Positions 53,608-61,626 of a DNA stretch of 64,000 nucleotides are shown piece after piece. How positions within the stretch are numbered: position 1 is the stretch's first letter; the number at the start of each line of letters is the position of its first letter. The DNA is from an uncultured Acidimicrobiales bacterium. Lineage in GTDB: Bacteria; Actinomycetota; Acidimicrobiia; Acidimicrobiales; CATQHL01. Location of the stretch: the NCBI GenBank assembly GCA_958295925.1, contig CATQHL010000001.1, positions 1,871,753 through 1,935,752 of the forward strand, read 5' to 3'. The notes beneath the pieces are model-generated. The model worked only from the letters and a program-made list of their open reading frames with translations. It did no database searches and was not told the origin of the DNA. The translations under genes were made by a program, and so were the position numbers.

Positions 53608-54872
53608 TATTGCGATTCAGCTGCTGCGAGAAAGAATTCGGAATGGTCCAAGTTAGGTACGCCGCCGTATCTTCCGGCAAGATATCCCTGACGAATTGGC
53701 TCGTTGCGTTGTGGCGCAAAATCTGATATCGGAAATATCCGGGTCACGCCATGCTTGTCTTTTTCTGTCAGCCAGATTTGATCAGGCCTCAGACCTGGCA
53801 TTTCGCTTTCCTCGAACAGGGTATGATTGTGCGAATTAAATATCAGCTGACTGCATTTTGGGTTAGTATTACGATCATGAAACTGTTCAACGATCTTGCC
53901 CACAAGATTAGGATGCAAGCTGGAATCAATCTCGTCGATTAGAAGCACTGTTCCTAGTTCCAAGGACTCTTGTATTCTTCCAATAAGCGAAACCCAGACT
54001 TGAGTTCCCAATGATTCGTATTTTGGATCGAAGTATTTTGAGAAAGACGGTGTGGAATGAAGCAATCTGTACATCCCCCCCGATGAGGAAAAGATTAGCG
54101 ATTCGGCTTCGTCGATTTGCTCTATATCTACTACACCAAGATCGGCGGCGCGAATGTAGGACAGAATTCGTTCTTTAGTTTCTTCGTTATCGAGCAATTC
54201 TGAGGTTAATCTATTTCGCCTGAATCGACTCATTGGGCTTGCAATGTCGAAGTTAAATTCAAACCACTTGTATAGTGCCATAAATTCTTTCTCTTCGAGG
54301 AATCCCGCCAACGACAGCAACAGGCGATCCTTCCGCAGGTTTCTTAACAGAGGCCATTCCGATTTGCGAAACTTAGCCCCAAACCTAACTGAAGTTGTCT
54401 TGCGCTCAAATAACAGCGCCTGACGGTTCTTGGGGTAGTGGTATGCATACTCTTCAATCACGTTGGTATCGTCGATTTTGAAACCATATAGCCATCGTAT
54501 TCCGTTAATAAGCAGGTGAACTTCAAAGCTGGATGGATCTTGAATAGATTCTTTATGTAGAATGAAAGGGTTATAGTGCATGCCGTCAACATGAACGGAA
54601 CGAAGAACGAACACCCGCATGTCGTTCATGGCTTGCAATAGCGTTGACTTGCCGGAAGCATTGGCTCCAAACACACCGGCAGCAGGAAGAATCTGGTAAA
54701 CCTTGCCGTTGACTGTCGATAAATCGCGGACTACATCAGGCATGGAGTATCGCCCTGCGGTCAGCGAAAAGTGCTCCTTGTCCCTGTAGGAGCGCACATT
54801 CTCGAACTTGAATGCAAGGAGAGCGGTCTGTTCAGGATTGACCCGGTCGGTGTATTGAGTTGAACTGCTCAT
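53607..54872 (-). CDS. AAA-family ATPase (RloA/AbiLii-like)
   Basis: A 421-residue ABC/SMC-like AAA ATPase from ATG 54872; the frame is open to 54977 inside the adenine deaminase gene. Walker A is GANASGKST (residues 69-77), Walker B is LLIDEIDSSLHP and the switch region is LIFNSHNHTLFEE. This is the architecture of the ATPase encoded before RloB in RloAB/AbiL-type abortive-infection modules. The partner RloB directly downstream is broken, so the system is probably inactive unless the ATPase has another partner. No clear ribosome site is seen at this start. Confidence 0.82.
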   Translation of the reverse strand: MSSSTQYTDRVNPEQTALLAFKFENVRSYRDKEHFSLTAGRYSMPDVVRDLSTVNGKVYQILPAAGVFGANASGKSTLLQAMNDMRVFVLRSVHVDGMHYNPFILHKESIQDPSSFEVHLLINGIRWLYGFKIDDTNVIEEYAYHYPKNRQALLFERKTTSVRFGAKFRKSEWPLLRNLRKDRLLLSLAGFLEEKEFMALYKWFEFNFDIASPMSRFRRNRLTSELLDNEETKERILSYIRAADLGVVDIEQIDEAESLIFSSSGGMYRLLHSTPSFSKYFDPKYESLGTQVWVSLIGRIQESLELGTVLLIDEIDSSLHPNLVGKIVEQFHDRNTNPKCSQLIFNSHNHTLFEESEMPGLRPDQIWLTEKDKHGVTRIFPISDFAPQRNEPIRQGYLAGRYGGVPNLDHSEFFLAAAESQ

Positions 54873-54921
54873 AGAGGACAAGATAAAGAATAGCGCAGTT
54901 TGCCATGTCCTTGAGAAACGG

Positions 54922-56766
54922 CTATGTAGTCGGGCCTGCTGTTGGCTCTGTGTGCGAAGGGCAGCGACAGCAGACAAGCGTCGGCAGGAAACTCTGCGTG
55001 AAGACGTCGATCAACCCCCGCTCGGTGAGGCCGTAGTCGGGCACACCCGCCAGGCCTACGAAGGAGAGGATCATGAACGGGGCGTCCACCCCGCATCCCA
55101 GAGAGCGGGCCGCCACTGTCACCTCGGCCAACTGATCGTAGACGACCTCCCAGGGCCGCTCGCTCATGCATCCTCCGAGCGGGAGCGGCAAAGTGGCCAG
55201 CACCTCCCCGCCCGCCACGACCGCGTAGCCGCCTCCCAGTGACTCCAGCGTGCGGGCGGCGTGCGCCAAGTCGTCGTCGGTGGTTCCCACCACCACAAGG
55301 TTTTGGTTCTCGCAGTTGGTCGTCACACCCAGGGCGCCGCTCTTTAGCCCGAAGCCCCGCACGAACCCCACGGCAAGCGCCATTTCGGCGTGATGGCGGT
55401 CGACCACCGCAATCTTGGCAACGTCCCTGGATTGCTCGGCGACCACTGAGCCGTCCACTACCGGCAACTCCGCCTCGAACGCCCGCTTGAAGTAGCCGTC
55501 ATACATCTCCATGGCCCGCACGACGGCGGTGCGTCTGCCGCGAGCGCCCGCCGGGGCCGCCTCCAGCCGGAAACTCCCCGCAGCAAGGGAGGGATGCAGG
55601 CGCACCGTGCCTCTCGCACGCTCGGGCGTGGGGTCGGTATTTTCAAAGGCCGCATCGCCGCAGCGTCCCGCAGTCTTGCCGCCCACCAGCACAAGGTGGG
55701 GGCGGGCGTTGCCGAGGTCTTCAAGAATCATCAGGTCCGCCAGACGCGTGGGCGTAACCGACCCCAGCACGTGGTCGAGCCTGTAGTAGGCCGCCGCGTT
55801 CAGCGACGCCATGCGGTACGCCTCAATCGGCGGCACACCGCAGGCGATTGCGCTACGGACGTGATGGTCTATGTGGCCAATGTCGTGCAGGTCGCCGACA
55901 TGCCTGTCGTCGGCGCAGAACATCAGATGGTCGTATCCTCCGGCCAGTGCCTCCGGCTGGCTGAATACCAGGGGGACGTTGTCGTTCATCGATCCAGCCA
56001 TGACGGCCGTCGCCATCCCCAGGCGCAGCCGCTCAACCACCTCTTCCGGTTGCGTGGCGTTGTGATCGTCGGAGATGCCCGCCGCAGCGTAAGCCCAGAG
56101 CGGGCGATCGGCTATGCGAGCCGTGTGCCCCGTGAGTCGCCGACCAGCAGCGAGCGCCCGGTGCGCCTTGCGGGCGGCGGAGCCGTCCAGCTCAAACGGG
56201 TTGCTCTCGCCCAGAGCGGCGGTGAGCGGGCTGTCGAGGCGTCGCAGCACCTCAGCCTCAGACACTTCAGCGCCACCCAACTCCAAGGCGGGCAGTCTTG
56301 GAACTTTGTGCGAGACCTGCTCAAAGATGCGCAGCGGGGTGCCTGTTCTCGCAGAGAAGTCCATCCCTTCGGGGCCGAGCACGTTGGCCAGGCAATTCGG
56401 GTCGGCCAGCACGCATGTGGTGCCACGCGGCACCACCAGGCGGGCGAACTCGCCAGGGGTGAGCAGCGAGTACTCGATGTGAATGTGGGCATCAACGAAC
56501 CCCGGCGCCACGAAGCAGCCCTCGGCGTCTATCTCCCGCTGGGCGTCCAGGCTGCCGGGCGGCGTCACGGCGGCGATGTGCTCTCCGCACACGAGCACGT
56601 CCCGGCTCAGCAGTTCCCTGTTGTGGAGCGCCAGCACGACCCCTCCCCGCACCGCAAGGTCGGCTGGCTCCAGTCCCCCTGCCACCCGTTGCAGCCGCAG
56701 GATCTGCTCCTCGGTGGGAACAAGGTGGCCGCCGATGAAGCCGGGGAAGAGGTCAAGCGAGGCCAT
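54922..56766 (-). CDS. ade: Adenine deaminase (second copy)
   Basis: A 614-residue ADE enzyme. Metal residues are the HxH in GFVDAHIHIEYS, the Glu/His around LTGHTARIADRP and AAGISDDHNATQ, and the Asp in FCADDRHVGDL. The C-terminal ADE domain has GVTTNCENQNLVVVGT and LPLGGCMSERPW, with the end LSFVGLAGVPDYGLTERG. It has a longer N-terminus than the first copy. GC-rich like the genome backbone, yet flanked on both sides by AT-rich accessory genes; the ATPase gene begins 49 bp downstream of its stop. Confidence 0.92.
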   Translation of the reverse strand: MASLDLFPGFIGGHLVPTEEQILRLQRVAGGLEPADLAVRGGVVLALHNRELLSRDVLVCGEHIAAVTPPGSLDAQREIDAEGCFVAPGFVDAHIHIEYSLLTPGEFARLVVPRGTTCVLADPNCLANVLGPEGMDFSARTGTPLRIFEQVSHKVPRLPALELGGAEVSEAEVLRRLDSPLTAALGESNPFELDGSAARKAHRALAAGRRLTGHTARIADRPLWAYAAAGISDDHNATQPEEVVERLRLGMATAVMAGSMNDNVPLVFSQPEALAGGYDHLMFCADDRHVGDLHDIGHIDHHVRSAIACGVPPIEAYRMASLNAAAYYRLDHVLGSVTPTRLADLMILEDLGNARPHLVLVGGKTAGRCGDAAFENTDPTPERARGTVRLHPSLAAGSFRLEAAPAGARGRRTAVVRAMEMYDGYFKRAFEAELPVVDGSVVAEQSRDVAKIAVVDRHHAEMALAVGFVRGFGLKSGALGVTTNCENQNLVVVGTTDDDLAHAARTLESLGGGYAVVAGGEVLATLPLPLGGCMSERPWEVVYDQLAEVTVAARSLGCGVDAPFMILSFVGLAGVPDYGLTERGLIDVFTQSFLPTLVCCRCPSHTEPTAGPTT

Positions 56767-57001
56767 GGGTGGACTCTATGCCCTTGAGTCGGAATCTCTG
56801 TCGACTAAGAAATCCCCAAAGTGATCCAGGCCGCATCGCCTACCAATCTTGGCATCTGAGTAATCTTCACCCCGTACCGACAAGTACTCAAGGTTCATTG
56901 GGAGATCGAATGGGGCGGGACGTTTTGCATATTGAAGAGCGATTTTTCAAGCGTCGAGGGCGACGGTTGTTGACATAAGGTAAATTCAGTAAACTTTAGC
57001 A

Positions 57002-58060
57002 ATGGTAAATCAACCCGTACGTCAGCACTTTGTCCCGCGTTTCTTTCTTAAACATTTTGCTCAGGAGAAAAAGGGCCAACACATTGTACGCCTATACGAC
57101 AAGTTTGCCCACAAAAGTGGCAAGGATGTATCGGTCAAGAACGCTTTTCTGAAGAATGATTATTATACTTTGACTGATGATGATGGTAAACATTATGAAG
57201 TGGAGAAAGAACTTGCCGAGAAAGAGGGCATGTTTTCAGACGCGGTTAGACGAGTGCATTGTGACTTGTCTCTATATCGAATTGAAGATTACAAGCTGCA
57301 TATCGGATTGATAGCAAATCTAATCGCCCGTTCTCCCTCTATGCGAGTATACTTTGAATTTGTAAATAGGACAGTTCTTGAATTAGATAGAAAAGATCCA
57401 CATCAATTGAATGAGTATAGTGATATCTTTGTTGGAGAGGAGAACCGTGAGCCTACTCCACGCGAATTGTTTTCAACTATAAAACAGGCAGAAGAGTTGT
57501 ACCACCTAACTAATCATCCAAATATTTTATCGTTGACTGAATTTTACCATCACCTAATAGCTGTTTTTTGTCGCTCAGGATATGTCTTCTACAAACCAAA
57601 GGACCAGAACACCGGATTTTGTTGTGGAGACTCTCCAGTACTAGTTGCCAATAATAAATATAATAAAGTGGGGGTACGAGAAATGTTCGCATTTGGATCG
57701 TTTGATTATATTTTTCTACCGTTAGGGCGACATTTGGCAATCAAACTAGAGCCTATTTTGCCTCGGCCAACTGAGCAGAACGAGGTTGTATGCTTAGAAA
57801 TGGAGACTGACGAAGTTAAACGAATAAATTATAAGATTTGGTATAGTTCGTGTCGTTTTGTTGCTTCTCATCCGCTCGAGTCTCCAAGAAACTTCATCCC
57901 AGAATATAATGAGTGGTTGGAGTATAAGGATAACAACTCAAGTGAGAACAAAGCATGGTCCACAGAATTATGGGGTTTGCCAGAGGAAACTTTGTCACCT
58001 GAGGCAAAACGCGCTATTCGGGAAACACTAGAAAAAGCAGAGAATAGGATCAGCTTGTAA
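57002..58060 (+). CDS. DUF4238-type protein
   Basis: A 352-residue protein with the DUF4238 opening RQHFVPRFFLKHFAQ and the later FCCGDSPVLVANN segment (family pattern: GDxPV). AT-rich and without signal peptide or membrane segments. ATG 57002 lies just after a TTGACA at 56970-56975, whose -10 partner is unclear; the leader would be very short and has no ribosome site. The biochemical role is unknown; such genes often occur singly in accessory islands. Confidence 0.78.
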   Translation: MVNQPVRQHFVPRFFLKHFAQEKKGQHIVRLYDKFAHKSGKDVSVKNAFLKNDYYTLTDDDGKHYEVEKELAEKEGMFSDAVRRVHCDLSLYRIEDYKLHIGLIANLIARSPSMRVYFEFVNRTVLELDRKDPHQLNEYSDIFVGEENREPTPRELFSTIKQAEELYHLTNHPNILSLTEFYHHLIAVFCRSGYVFYKPKDQNTGFCCGDSPVLVANNKYNKVGVREMFAFGSFDYIFLPLGRHLAIKLEPILPRPTEQNEVVCLEMETDEVKRINYKIWYSSCRFVASHPLESPRNFIPEYNEWLEYKDNNSSENKAWSTELWGLPEETLSPEAKRAIRETLEKAENRISL

Positions 58061-58290
58061 GAAAGATACGTTCTCAGCAATCTCTGATGGAAAGACGCAA
58101 GCGGAACACGCTACATCAGGCACTCTTCCTGCAAGCGAAACCAGGTCGCCCAGCGTAAGGGGCATTTTAGCGAACAGAATAGCGCACTATGCTAGAATAG
58201 ACCTAAGTTGCAGTCGAGACAGTTTAGCAACGAATCATGCAAATTAGAAACAGAGTGCTAATTCGAAAAGAGTTCGAGGAGGTGACAAGT
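58061..58290. other. AT-rich intergenic with possible promoter for the toxin-antitoxin pair
   Basis: No gene is seen. TAGAAT at about 58193-58198 is a fair -10 element for the downstream operon. An in-frame ATG at 58237 exists but lacks a ribosome site, unlike the one at 58291. Confidence 0.35.
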
Positions 58291-59001
58291 ATGGATAACC
58301 TGAGATTTATTATGCCACTTTATACTATTGCGGATGTGGCAAGAATACTTCATGTCAAGCCTTCTACCATGAGAAGTTGGGTTAGAGGGGGAGCAAAAAA
58401 GCAAGAGCAAAATTACGGCAACAAAAAGCCAATAATATCTGTTAAAGAATACACAGAAAGAGGCAGGAACTCTATTTCATTTATAGGTTTGGCGGAAGCC
58501 TTTGTGCTTTCGTCCCTTAGGAGACATGGCGTGCCGATGCAAAGAATTCGTCCAGCTCTAACTAAATTGCAAGATGAACACGGAATTGAACATGCTTTAG
58601 CCTCTTATAAGCTGTATACTGACGGAAGGGAACTATTATTTGATTTTTGTGGTGAAAAGACCGTAAACAAGAGTGATGGAACTGCACTTAGACTAGTTGT
58701 AATTCGCACCGATCAAATTGTTATGACACAAGTGGTTCGTGATTATCTGTACCACATCATATATGCAGATGATGGGTACGCAAAGCGTATCCGCGTTCCT
58801 CGGTATGAAAACGCAAATGTAGTTGTCGATCCGAACATGTCTTTTGGGCAACCAATTTTTGCTTCCGCCGGGGTTCGCGTTGAAGATGTCATAGATAGGA
58901 TACGAGGCGGTGACGATCTTCAAGAAGTAGCAAGAGATTATAGAGTATCTGTATCAGAAGTTAGGCATGTCTGGAATGTCTTATCTTCCAAAGTCGCATA
59001 G
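58291..59001 (+). CDS. DUF433-type antitoxin with N-terminal HTH
   Basis: A 236-residue protein from ATG 58291, preceded by GAGGAGGTGACAAGT, a strong ribosome site. Residues 8-35 (LYTIADVARILHVKPSTMRSW) look like a MerR-type winged helix. The C-terminal 60 residues match DUF433 (PRYENANVVVDPNMSFGQP, then ASAGVRVEDVIDRI), the VapB-like antitoxin domain. The PIN-like gene overlaps its end by 35 bases, the usual antitoxin-first order, so it probably binds the toxin and represses the operon. Confidence 0.82.
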   Translation: MDNLRFIMPLYTIADVARILHVKPSTMRSWVRGGAKKQEQNYGNKKPIISVKEYTERGRNSISFIGLAEAFVLSSLRRHGVPMQRIRPALTKLQDEHGIEHALASYKLYTDGRELLFDFCGEKTVNKSDGTALRLVVIRTDQIVMTQVVRDYLYHIIYADDGYAKRIRVPRYENANVVVDPNMSFGQPIFASAGVRVEDVIDRIRGGDDLQEVARDYRVSVSEVRHVWNVLSSKVA

Positions 59002-59380
59002 ATATTTTGTTGATCGTAGTATAGGTTCCGATATAGTTCCTCATATATTACGGAATAATGGTCTTGACATTATAACTATGTCAGAACACTTTGGGGAAGA
59101 AGACTCTCAGTACCTAAGAGATGAAGAGTGGCTGAAGGTAGTTGGTGAGAATGGGTGGGTTGCATTTACGAAGGACAGAAATATATTTAGAAAACAAGCT
59201 GAGCGTGCTGTTTTAGAATCTTATGAAGTTAAGTGTTTTTGTGTTACAGGCAAGGATATGTCCGGGCGTGAGTGTGCCAACAAGATTCTGAAAAATCTAA
59301 AACGCATTGAGGAAGCATGTTATGAACCTGGACCATTTTTTTACACCGTTCAGTCAACTAAGATTGAGAAGATCGATTAA
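58967..59380 (+). CDS. PIN-like toxin (DUF5615/VapC45-like)
   Basis: A 137-residue protein with the acidic residues of PIN-like nucleases: FVDRSIGSD (D near residue 15), the TMSEHFGEEDSQYLRDEEWL segment and WVAFTKDRNIF. This is the layout of VapC45/DUF5615 proteins found next to DUF433 antitoxins. ATG 58967 (or 58976) lies inside the antitoxin gene. Expected role: ribonuclease toxin held by the antitoxin. Confidence 0.82.
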   Translation: MSGMSYLPKSHRYFVDRSIGSDIVPHILRNNGLDIITMSEHFGEEDSQYLRDEEWLKVVGENGWVAFTKDRNIFRKQAERAVLESYEVKCFCVTGKDMSGRECANKILKNLKRIEEACYEPGPFFYTVQSTKIEKID

Positions 59381-59624
59381 TTTGGCTTTTACATCCATGA
59401 TTGAGTACGAGACGTGTCGCTCCAACAAACGGATCATCCCTCTCGCGTTTACGCCATGTTTCGGGAAGCCAAGATAAGTTCAGTCTTCGGTATAGCCGCA
59501 AACAGCAGTGGGAATATCTAGTTCTCGTTCAAATCCAGGGCTAGCCCGGCTGCAGTGCCTTATGGTGCCTGCTCTGCTTTCGCTGTAACTGTTGCCTGGA
59601 CAGCACAATTGCTCAGCCTTACGC
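59381..59624. other. Intergenic, return to GC-rich DNA
   Basis: No gene is supported here. The composition changes from AT-rich to GC-rich around 59460, marking the right edge of the accessory zone. No tRNA end or att-like repeat was spotted. Confidence 0.35.
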
Positions 59625-59945
59625 CTATGCGCGCTCGCCAGTCGACGAGTGTCGCAGCCGACTGCGTGAACGCCTGCGCCGTTTCTTGGCGGTCTTGTCT
59701 TCAGGGGGCGTCGTGGCGGGCCTGCTCTGCCGGTTCGCCGACAGGGACGCCTCGAACTTCGATTCCAGAATCGATTCGATTCTCGCCAAGCGCCCGAGGA
59801 CATGCTCTCCGGTCTCGACAATCAGCCTTGCGTTCGAAGCGTTGGCTCGGCGGTTTCCCCTGAGCATGAAAAAGAGCAGAACGAGAATTCCGCCTACCAG
59901 GCAGGCAATGAGCGCCACCAAAGCTGTTTCCATTCCGTTTGACAT
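59625..59945 (-). CDS. Small single-span membrane protein
   Basis: A 106-residue protein from ATG 59945 with AAGGAGAAAGCA directly upstream. Residues 6-28 form one hydrophobic segment (TALVALIACLVGGILVLLFF), followed by a helical, possibly coiled-coil region (LIVETGEHVLGRLARIESIL) and a very basic tail (AKKRRRRSRSR). It looks like an inner-membrane anchor with a cytoplasmic nucleic-acid- or lipid-contacting tail. No family recognised. Confidence 0.7.
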   Translation of the reverse strand: MSNGMETALVALIACLVGGILVLLFFMLRGNRRANASNARLIVETGEHVLGRLARIESILESKFEASLSANRQSRPATTPPEDKTAKKRRRRSRSRLRHSSTGERA

Positions 59946-60054
59946 TGCTTTCTCCTTGGGCCTGCAGCCCGATTGTCAGTAAACTGGCAATAGTATACTG
60001 AAAATAATGGAAATAGCAATAATCAAACAGAAATCAACAAAAGCTGGAATCCAC

Positions 60055-60750
60055 CTAGCAGCGCCTCGGTCGAATCCAGTGCACGAACCAGTCAAAGATG
60101 GGATCGCCGTCGGGGAGCAGCTCGGGGTGCCACTGGACGGCCACCACCGGGGCGTCCTCGCATTCCAGTCCCTCCACGACGCCTTCCGGTGAGCGAGCGG
60201 TGGCCGTCAACCCGTGGCCGATCCGGTCCACCGTCTGATGGTGCAGCGAGTTCACGCTTACCGGGTGCTCGTAAACCTCCTGCAGCAGACTGCCGCTTTC
60301 AAAGAAGACCTCGTGCTTGAGCAGGTGCGGCGACTCGTCCCAGCATGCGTGGGCGGGAACGTCCTGGTTGAGTGTGCCTCCCCGCCAGACGTTGATCATC
60401 TGCAGACCTCTGCATATGCCCAGCACCGGCACCCCGAGGGTCGCTGCGGCGTCGAGCAGCTCAATTTCCTGTGCGTCCCTGTCGCTCTCCGGGGTCATCA
60501 GGTCGGCCTCCGGCACAGCCCCGTAGAGGGCGGGATCGATGTCGGCCCCGCCTGGCAGCATCACCCCGTCGAGGTGGCTCATCACCTCGCCGATGTCAGT
60601 TTCCTTCGAGATCAGCACCGGCACGCCCCCTGCCTCGGAGATGCTGCGGGAGTAGTCCTGGAAGAAGACCTCCACAGGTATGTGCGTCATCGAGGCGGGC
60701 GTGTAGGTGGTCTCGCCAGCCGTCGACCGACGCCCGGGGATTCCGATCAG
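60055..60750 (-). CDS. Gamma-glutamyl-GABA hydrolase-like class I amidotransferase (peptidase C26), no normal start codon
   Basis: The first ATG (60690) omits the first strand of the fold. In the same frame the DNA upstream encodes RRPLIGIPGRRSTAGETTY, the expected start of C26 hydrolases, but there is no ATG, GTG or TTG up to the end of upp. A CTG at 60750 with GGAGGGG about ten bases before it is the best start, giving 231 residues. The catalytic Cys lies in GICRGLQMI and the His in AVQWHPEL. The family hydrolyses gamma-glutamyl amides (PuuD); a glutamine-synthetase-like enzyme at 49155 could make such substrates. It lies just after upp on the same strand. Confidence 0.8.
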   Translation of the reverse strand: MIGIPGRRSTAGETTYTPASMTHIPVEVFFQDYSRSISEAGGVPVLISKETDIGEVMSHLDGVMLPGGADIDPALYGAVPEADLMTPESDRDAQEIELLDAAATLGVPVLGICRGLQMINVWRGGTLNQDVPAHACWDESPHLLKHEVFFESGSLLQEVYEHPVSVNSLHHQTVDRIGHGLTATARSPEGVVEGLECEDAPVVAVQWHPELLPDGDPIFDWFVHWIRPRRC

Positions 60751-60832
60751 CGGCCGACGCCCCCCTCCGTCGTCGCGGCAAGGCGCCGAGCTTGGCGACC
60801 GCAGCGGACGCTTGCTGTTCGCTGCGATGGGG

Positions 60833-61468
60833 CTACCCCGTCGGTTCGGCCTCGTTGAACTGGCGGTCGCCTGCGTCTCCGAGACCCGGCACTATGAAGC
60901 CGTAATCGTTGAGGTGTGAGTCCACGCAGGCCAGAAAGATCTCGGCATCGATCCCGGTTGACCGGAACGCCTCGACGCCCTCCAGCGCAGCAATCAGGCT
61001 CACGATTGTGATGCTTCCTGCGTTGGATTCCTCCAGCAGGCCGCAGGAATGGCTGAGCGAGCCGCCGGTGGCCAGCATCGGCTCGAGCACCAGCGCCGCC
61101 CGCCCGCCAAGGTCGTCGGGGACTGTGTTCACGTAAAAGTCGGGGAGGAGGGTCTGCTCGTTGCGCTTAGCGCCCACGAAACCAACGGAAGCGTTGGGGA
61201 GAAGCTGCTGGGCGGCGTCAAGCATCCCAAGCCCCGCCCGAAGCACAGGCACGAGCAGCGGGGGATCGCAAATCTCCACGCCTGTGTGCGACTCCAGGGG
61301 AGTGCGGAGAACTTTGGCGGCGGCGGGCAGGCTGCGACAGGCCTCGTAGACGAGAAACAAGGAAGCGTCTCGCAGGCACTGGCGAAACTCTGAGTTCGGG
61401 GTGCGTTCATCGCGCAGGCGTGAGAGGCGTTCGGTCAGCAGCGGATGGTCGATGATGTTGACTTTGAT
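60833..61468 (-). CDS. upp: Uracil phosphoribosyltransferase, start codon abnormal
   Basis: UPRT makes UMP from uracil and PRPP. The full-length match runs from KVNIIDHPLLTERLSRLRDE through PPLLVPVLRAGLGM and PMLATGGS (PRPP loop) to FIVPGLGDAGDRQFN. The codon in the initiator position is ATC (61466-61468), not ATG. A normal ATG lies four codons upstream in frame at 61480 but is followed by CTC and a TAA stop. The next standard start, TTG 61360, would lose 36 residues. Either ATC is used (211 residues, normal length), or the gene carries a recent start/nonsense mutation, or there is a sequence error. It is divergent from deoC. Confidence 0.85.
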   Translation of the reverse strand: MKVNIIDHPLLTERLSRLRDERTPNSEFRQCLRDASLFLVYEACRSLPAAAKVLRTPLESHTGVEICDPPLLVPVLRAGLGMLDAAQQLLPNASVGFVGAKRNEQTLLPDFYVNTVPDDLGGRAALVLEPMLATGGSLSHSCGLLEESNAGSITIVSLIAALEGVEAFRSTGIDAEIFLACVDSHLNDYGFIVPGLGDAGDRQFNEAEPTG

Positions 61469-61626
61469 GCCTTAGAGCATGCCGCAGCGATTTACGTCCG
61501 CAAACCTCGCCGTCGGCACCCGACTGCTGGGAAAGCGTCGTCTGCCTCCGCCGACGAGGCTGGGGTTTGAAGGCGGGGACGCCCTCGAAGGCGCAAGCGT
61601 CGGAGGGCTGGAATAGCGTTTGTGCG

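Noticed and set aside
59480-59821. 113-codon minus-strand ORF
   Set aside because: Out-of-frame overlap with the small membrane protein, which has the better ribosome site.
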